Positions 19,190 through 22,214 of a stretch of 22,214 nucleotides of DNA are shown in pieces. Made by a program: the position numbers and the translations under genes. The notes below the pieces were generated by a model. It ran no database searches. It saw only the letters and a program-made list of their open reading frames with translations, and was not told the origin of the DNA. The DNA is from Chara braunii (taxonomy: Eukaryota; Streptophyta; Charophyceae; Charales; Characeae). Numbering within the stretch: position 1 is the first letter of the stretch; each line of letters begins with the position of its first letter. The DNA lies in NCBI GenBank assembly GCA_003427395.1, contig BFEA01000068.1, forward strand, positions 3,523,309 through 3,545,522, read 5' to 3'.

Positions 19190-19560
19190 TGTGCAAAATG
19201 AGAATGAACCTTTCGCTAGAACCGAGGCAGATACACTGCCTTCCAGCCACACACGCAGAGAGATTTACTCTCTCTCGATAGGGGGAGCACCGCGCTGTCC
19301 TACAGGCGAGTCTCCAACCCTGCAGCCGAATTCACGTTGATAGGATGAACAAGATGGGAATGAATTTTTCGCTAGAACATGGAAAGATACATTATTCTCC
19401 AGCCGTGCTTGTAGAGGGACAGCAGGGACTACCTCCCTTGTTAGTATGAGCAACGCACTAATCAACAGGTAAGTCTCTAATCCCGTCGCTGGCCTCACGT
19501 CACCTCCATCGATAGAATGAGCAAATTTTCAATGAATCTTGCACTAAAACATGGCTAGAT
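19190..19560. repeat. Three-copy tandem repeat, ~160-170 bp
   Basis: AATGAACCTTTCGCTAGAAC (19203), AATGAATTTTTCGCTAGAAC (19359) and AATGAATCTTGCACTAAAAC (19531) each open a unit, followed by A(G/C)ATACA and, in the first two, CCAGCC. Copies are diverged. Confidence 0.75.
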
Positions 19561-19728
19561 ACATTAGCACTTTCTTGCACTTGGCCTCTGGGCGCAGTTC
19601 TTACTGATCATACCGCCAAAACCACTCACCTATCATCGATTCCGACGCTGCCATTCAGTTCACAGTGTCCGGTCCGACAAAAAAAAAAAGCCTCGTAGGA
19701 AGAAAATTAGAAAAATACCAAGAATAGT

Positions 19729-19823
19729 GCCCGCTCATCTTACTTTTATGCATGCCATCCATGAGCAGGGGCCATGCTAATCTTCTCTGCATCATTGCAA
19801 TTTTAACAAATGCCCCGAAGGAC
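19729..19823 (-). ncRNA. U6: U6 spliceosomal snRNA-like gene, probably a pseudogene
   Basis: U6 is the catalytic RNA of the spliceosome, normally ~102 nt and made by Pol III in plants. On the minus strand from 19823 I read a 5' stem-loop GTCCTTCGGGGCAT, then TTAAAATTG, and GCAGAGAAGATTAGCATGGC followed by CCCTGCTCATGGATGGCATGC, matching the order and spacing of plant U6 through the ACAGAGA box, AGC triad and internal stem-loop. ACAGAGA has become GCAGAGA, and the 3' part diverges with no immediate T-run (a T-run lies ~15 bases beyond). There is no TATA at -30. A GTCCCACAGCA resembling the plant upstream element (RTCCCACATCG) lies at 19852-19862, only ~39 bases upstream, closer than usual. Together this suggests a decayed copy. 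Confidence 0.85.
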
Positions 19824-19904
19824 ACATAGTGAAGCAACAGTTCCAAGGCACTGCTGTGGGACCGGCTGGCATCAGGCAACCCAGAGTGAATTTATCCTCT
19901 CTTC

Positions 19905-19990
19905 ATCTGAGGGTGTCTGGATTCGAACTTGAATCTGTTTTCCAATAGTTCATGCATGTATCAAATGAGCTAGGCCATTGGGTCTCAACG
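19905..19990 (-). other. tRNA-like relic (A and B boxes)
   Basis: The minus strand reads TGGCCTAGCTCATTTGATA (A-box-like), then about 40 bases on AGTTCGAATCC, a near-perfect B box. The acceptor arms do not pair, so it is a degraded tRNA or SINE head rather than a working gene. Confidence 0.5.
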
Positions 19991-20162
19991 CTGGTCCGGA
20001 ACCCGCATCTACACCGGTCCCAACGGGGATGCTCACACTCAAACCCCTTACAGCAGATCGCGGGCAACGGGCGGTGCACCCGATCCTACGCCCTGGCCAG
20101 GTACCTGCCCTCTCCCTTTTATCACGTATGGGCCACATCAACTTTCTCTGTGTTGCTCCAAA

Positions 20163-20545
20163 TCCCCTTTATTTATTTTTATTTTTATTTATTTTTTTTT
20201 TATGTCCCGAAGGACCAAAAAGGGAATCCCAAAATGAGGCTGTGTTAGATCAGATTCGGAACTGGATCTGCATATCAGCAGTTCGTTGGCTTATCAACTG
20301 AGATGAGCCCCCTGGTCTGTCCCATGGGCAGGTCCATTTTTTAACTCAAGCATGTGTTTCATCAACTAAGGACTCAGGAGTGTACCAGCCGAGCTAGCTG
20401 ATACAGCTAGTGTTGTGGGAAGTGGTACCGCTTCCTCTCAGGAAAAAATCCAGGACTGTGGTGTTTCACTGATCTATCTCATGTGGGGCCCAAACTAGGG
20501 TCTGCACTTCAACAGTTTAGAATTGTATTGACTGAGATGGGCCAG
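20163..20545 (-). mobile_element. Composite SINE-like unit with three tRNA-like modules
   Basis: Reading the minus strand from 20545: GGCCCATCTCAGTCAATACA and GGGCCCCACATG resemble the two ends of plant tRNA-Ile. A second module near 20405-20345 has TAGCTCGGCTGGTACA (A-box-like). A third from ~20313 has CATCTCAGTTGATAAGCC, an anticodon-arm-like CTGCTGATATGCAG and AGTTCCGAATCTG (weak B box). This is followed by a short body and an A-rich tail at about 20198-20163. tRNA head plus A-rich tail is the SINE layout. I could not find a convincing target-site duplication, and the modules may be independent relics. Confidence 0.5.
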
Positions 20546-21090
20546 TCCGTCCCATCTTCAGCCTCGGAACTGTGTCAGTCTACTGCAGAGGTTGCCTCTC
20601 AAGGCTACAACTCGGGGAGCAACCAAGTCCCCAAATTTTCAATCACCCGCACACGGCCAGAATTCACGCGGCATGCCCCCATAGATGGATGGCACTGAGG
20701 TGCGCGACCTACGCTCGACCGCCGTGGCTATTCTGAGGCCGCGTTGGGTAGGAGGGTGCGAGGTCTGCTGCGACGCCCGCTGCATGGGTGAAAACAGCCC
20801 TGCTGCAGATCTTGGTGGCGGTAGCAAATATCCAAATGGAGCTTTAAAGACCGAAGGGGACAAGGTTTTCATGTGCACAACCGTGCATTCTTTACCGCTG
20901 CGGTCCTTCCTACTTTTCCCTGGGCCGGTACCGGAACCACGTCCTAAAATGGACCAAAAAAAATAATTAAGAATAATAAAATAAAAATTTTAAGAAAACA
21001 TAGGAGAAGCAGCGACGGGAGGGGAAAGACCGTGAAAACCTCAACCCCTTAGTTACATTAATGTCACACTCTTCTGCTCCTTCCCTGCAG
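20546..21090. other. No gene recognised
   Basis: Mixed sequence with an A/T-rich patch at about 20950-21000 (AAAAAAAATAATT, ATAAAATAAAAATTTT), possibly the tail of another retroposed sequence. Nothing codes convincingly. Confidence 0.5.
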
Positions 21091-21091
21091 A

Positions 21092-21162
21092 CTGCTCACC
21101 TTGATCCCTGGATTCACCTGGTGAGAATCTAGCACCATAACCAATAGGGCTAAGCCTCAGCC
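21092..21162 (-). other. tRNA-Glu(CTC)-like relic
   Basis: The minus strand reads TAGCCCTATTGGTTATGGTG (D-arm and A-box-like), then an anticodon loop TTCTCAC with CTC at positions 34-36, then CCAGGTGAATCC, and GGGATCAAGG where a T arm would be. This resembles plant tRNA-Glu in order and spacing, but the T arm and acceptor stem have decayed. It may be the head of a second SINE. Confidence 0.45.
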
Positions 21163-21806
21163 TGGCATAGCAGCCTACCAACTCCCCCATAAAAAGTATC
21201 TTCAGCTAGGCCGGCCTGCAGCAGCGTACTATGGGCCTTTAGTTGACTTATCGCCTGAGCCCCAGGCCCCGCAATGCCGCGCTTGGCTTTCTTGGGGCAA
21301 GGCTCCGCTTGGCCCACCAGGTGGGCTTCCTTACCAATGCCGCGGCCGCGGGCCAAGGCTCTTATGGCCTACCGCGGCCGCCCTCTCACCCCCTTCTTGC
21401 CGGCAACCCTCGGCTTCTGTTTCTACTAACCCCTGTTGGTCTCTTTGAGAGTCCCACCCTTCGATAGTCCACCGCTAAACTCCATGCTTGCGCACCTTCA
21501 CACGGCGCGGCCCCAAAATGCCGATTCTTGACAAGTTGGACAACTATCCTCCGCTAGTTACCGTCTCACCTGGTCAACTCTACGCCGTTCGACCTTCCGT
21601 CCATGCGTGCGAGGCTGCGACCGCCTCCGAGATTCTAGCGTGGCACCCACTTACCCTACCAACGTCTCCTAGCCTTCCTTGATCAATAGCTTGGACTGGC
21701 TAGCGCGTGCCCACAAGGTGCACGCCCACACACTCTCTAATCAACACAACAAGGATGCGCACCCAGACCTCGTCAGGCGCGTCCTCCCTGTAAGCTGCAA
21801 AAACGT
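21163..21806. other. GC-rich right part of nested block, no gene recognised
   Basis: Contains GCCCAC-CAG-GTGGGC (about 21311-21327) and the palindrome CCGCGGCCGCGG (about 21340-21351). No recognisable protein. Confidence 0.5.
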
Positions 21807-21836
21807 GCCCAAATACCCTTGTAAGGGTATTCGGGC
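21807..21836. repeat. Subterminal hairpin at right end of nested block
   Basis: AATACCCTT (21812-21820), GT, AAGGGTATT (21823-21831) form a 9-bp perfect stem, extended by GCCC/GGGC after one mismatch. It ends 5 bases before the block's right edge. Confidence 0.85.
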
Positions 21837-21841
21837 AGACA

Positions 21842-22214
21842 GCACGAGAGTCCGCGGTGCCGAACAGGCTCAACGAGCCCAAGGACGGGCGGAGTGACGA
21901 CGTGGGGTGGGCCCCGCGGTAGTCTCGGGGCGGAGCAGTCGGAAGGACTGAGCAGTGGTGGGGTTGGACGCCGACCGCGGCAGGGCCTTGTGGCTATGGT
22001 GGTCGGTGGTCTTGGGAAGTTTTGAAGGCTGCGCCTGGGGGGCAGCAGTTAATTGAAATTTTTGTGTACAAAAAGGACTCGCTTTTATCTCCATTGCTGC
22101 TTTATCCATGCATGTCGTGTGTGTGAAGCCCCTAGTGATGGGAGCTGGTTATGCGCATGAGTGATGTCGAAGGTCNATGGATGATTAGATGTCCTGTCAA
22201 GGGTTGTTGATTGC
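21842..22214 (+). mobile_element. 3' LTR, second segment (continues past window)
   Basis: Starts GCACGAGAGTCCGCGG and matches 5' LTR 3298-3676 nearly colinearly, with about 16 differences by hand count, mostly transitions, and one lone N at 22176. It directly continues the segment broken at 12262. Confidence 0.9.

Larger units (their letters stand above)
12263..21841. mobile_element. 9.6-kb block nested in the 3' LTR, TG...CA ends
   Basis: It starts TGTCGAG and ends GCAGACA. The first four bases TGTC are the reverse complement of the last four, GACA, as at LTR-retroelement ends. It is bounded by a 4-base direct repeat, GCAC, and removing it restores colinearity with the 5' LTR. No reverse transcriptase, integrase, transposase or helicase is recognisable inside, and I find no convincing long terminal repeats or primer-binding site. 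It may be a non-autonomous element, a composite of several insertions, or a scaffold misjoin that happens to look clean. Strand is not assigned. Confidence 0.62.

Noticed and set aside
19852-19862. Plant snRNA upstream sequence element for the U6-like copy
   Set aside because: GTCCCACAGCA is similar to the consensus but sits only ~39 bases upstream with no TATA box between; the spacing does not fit a working promoter, so it is not listed as a feature.
12263-21841. Helitron as the identity of the nested block, suggested by the subterminal hairpin
   Set aside because: The ends are not 5' TC / 3' CTRR, the target is not A^T, and no Rep-helicase is seen; the TG...CA ends and 4-base duplication fit an LTR-type insertion better.

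Overview
This window is nuclear DNA from a eukaryote, most likely a land plant or streptophyte alga with a large, repeat-rich genome. The evidence is a Ty3/gypsy retrotransposon whose primer-binding site (TGGTATCAGAGC) matches the initiator tRNA-Met used by many plant LTR elements, a U6 snRNA-like sequence, tRNA-like relics with an A-rich tail, and long pure dinucleotide tracts. I see no intact host protein gene. The species cannot be settled from the sequence alone.

Layout. (1) 1-2640: palindromic repeat DNA. About the first 985 bases form one giant imperfect palindrome built of GA/CT and CA/TG tracts plus two modules that reappear in reverse order and orientation. It is followed by a 28-bp-arm inverted repeat, a ~105-bp-arm inverted repeat and a cluster of CAAGTG/CACTTG hairpins. 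(2) About 2690-12262: a degenerate Ty3/gypsy element with a long 5' LTR (~2.5 kb, TATA box at 3234), a PBS at 5244, gag with a CCHC knuckle, protease broken by one in-frame TAG, reverse transcriptase (YMDD), RNase H with an unusual TDWQ motif, a frameshifted integrase with a 605-base N gap over its core, then the start of the 3' LTR. (3) 12263-21841: a 9.6-kb block that splits the 3' LTR. It has TG...CA ends and the same 4 bases (GCAC) on both sides, so it looks like a nested insertion. (4) 21842-22214: the 3' LTR resumes exactly where it was broken and runs off the window.

The nested block carries no recognisable protein gene but a great deal of structured DNA: a hairpin-dense segment (12890-13840); a tandem array of about 23 short hairpins (15300-16585); diverged tandem repeats; a U6 snRNA-like copy on the minus strand (19729-19823); and several tRNA-like relics, some forming a composite SINE-like unit with an A-rich tail.

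The most remarkable feature is the 15.3-16.6 kb array. Nearly every ~60-bp unit has the same ACTTA loop closed by an A-T pair, but the stem sequence differs by unit type. The types recur in fixed order in a ~382-bp higher-order repeat. Between equivalent units of different higher-order copies the two stem arms change together (C-G to A-T, C-G to T-A, with one mismatched intermediate). So pairing, not primary sequence, appears to be what is kept. I do not recognise this array as a named family, and no database search was possible.

Several single-N positions sit at or near duplicated sequence and look like assembly joins; structure next to them should be treated with caution.
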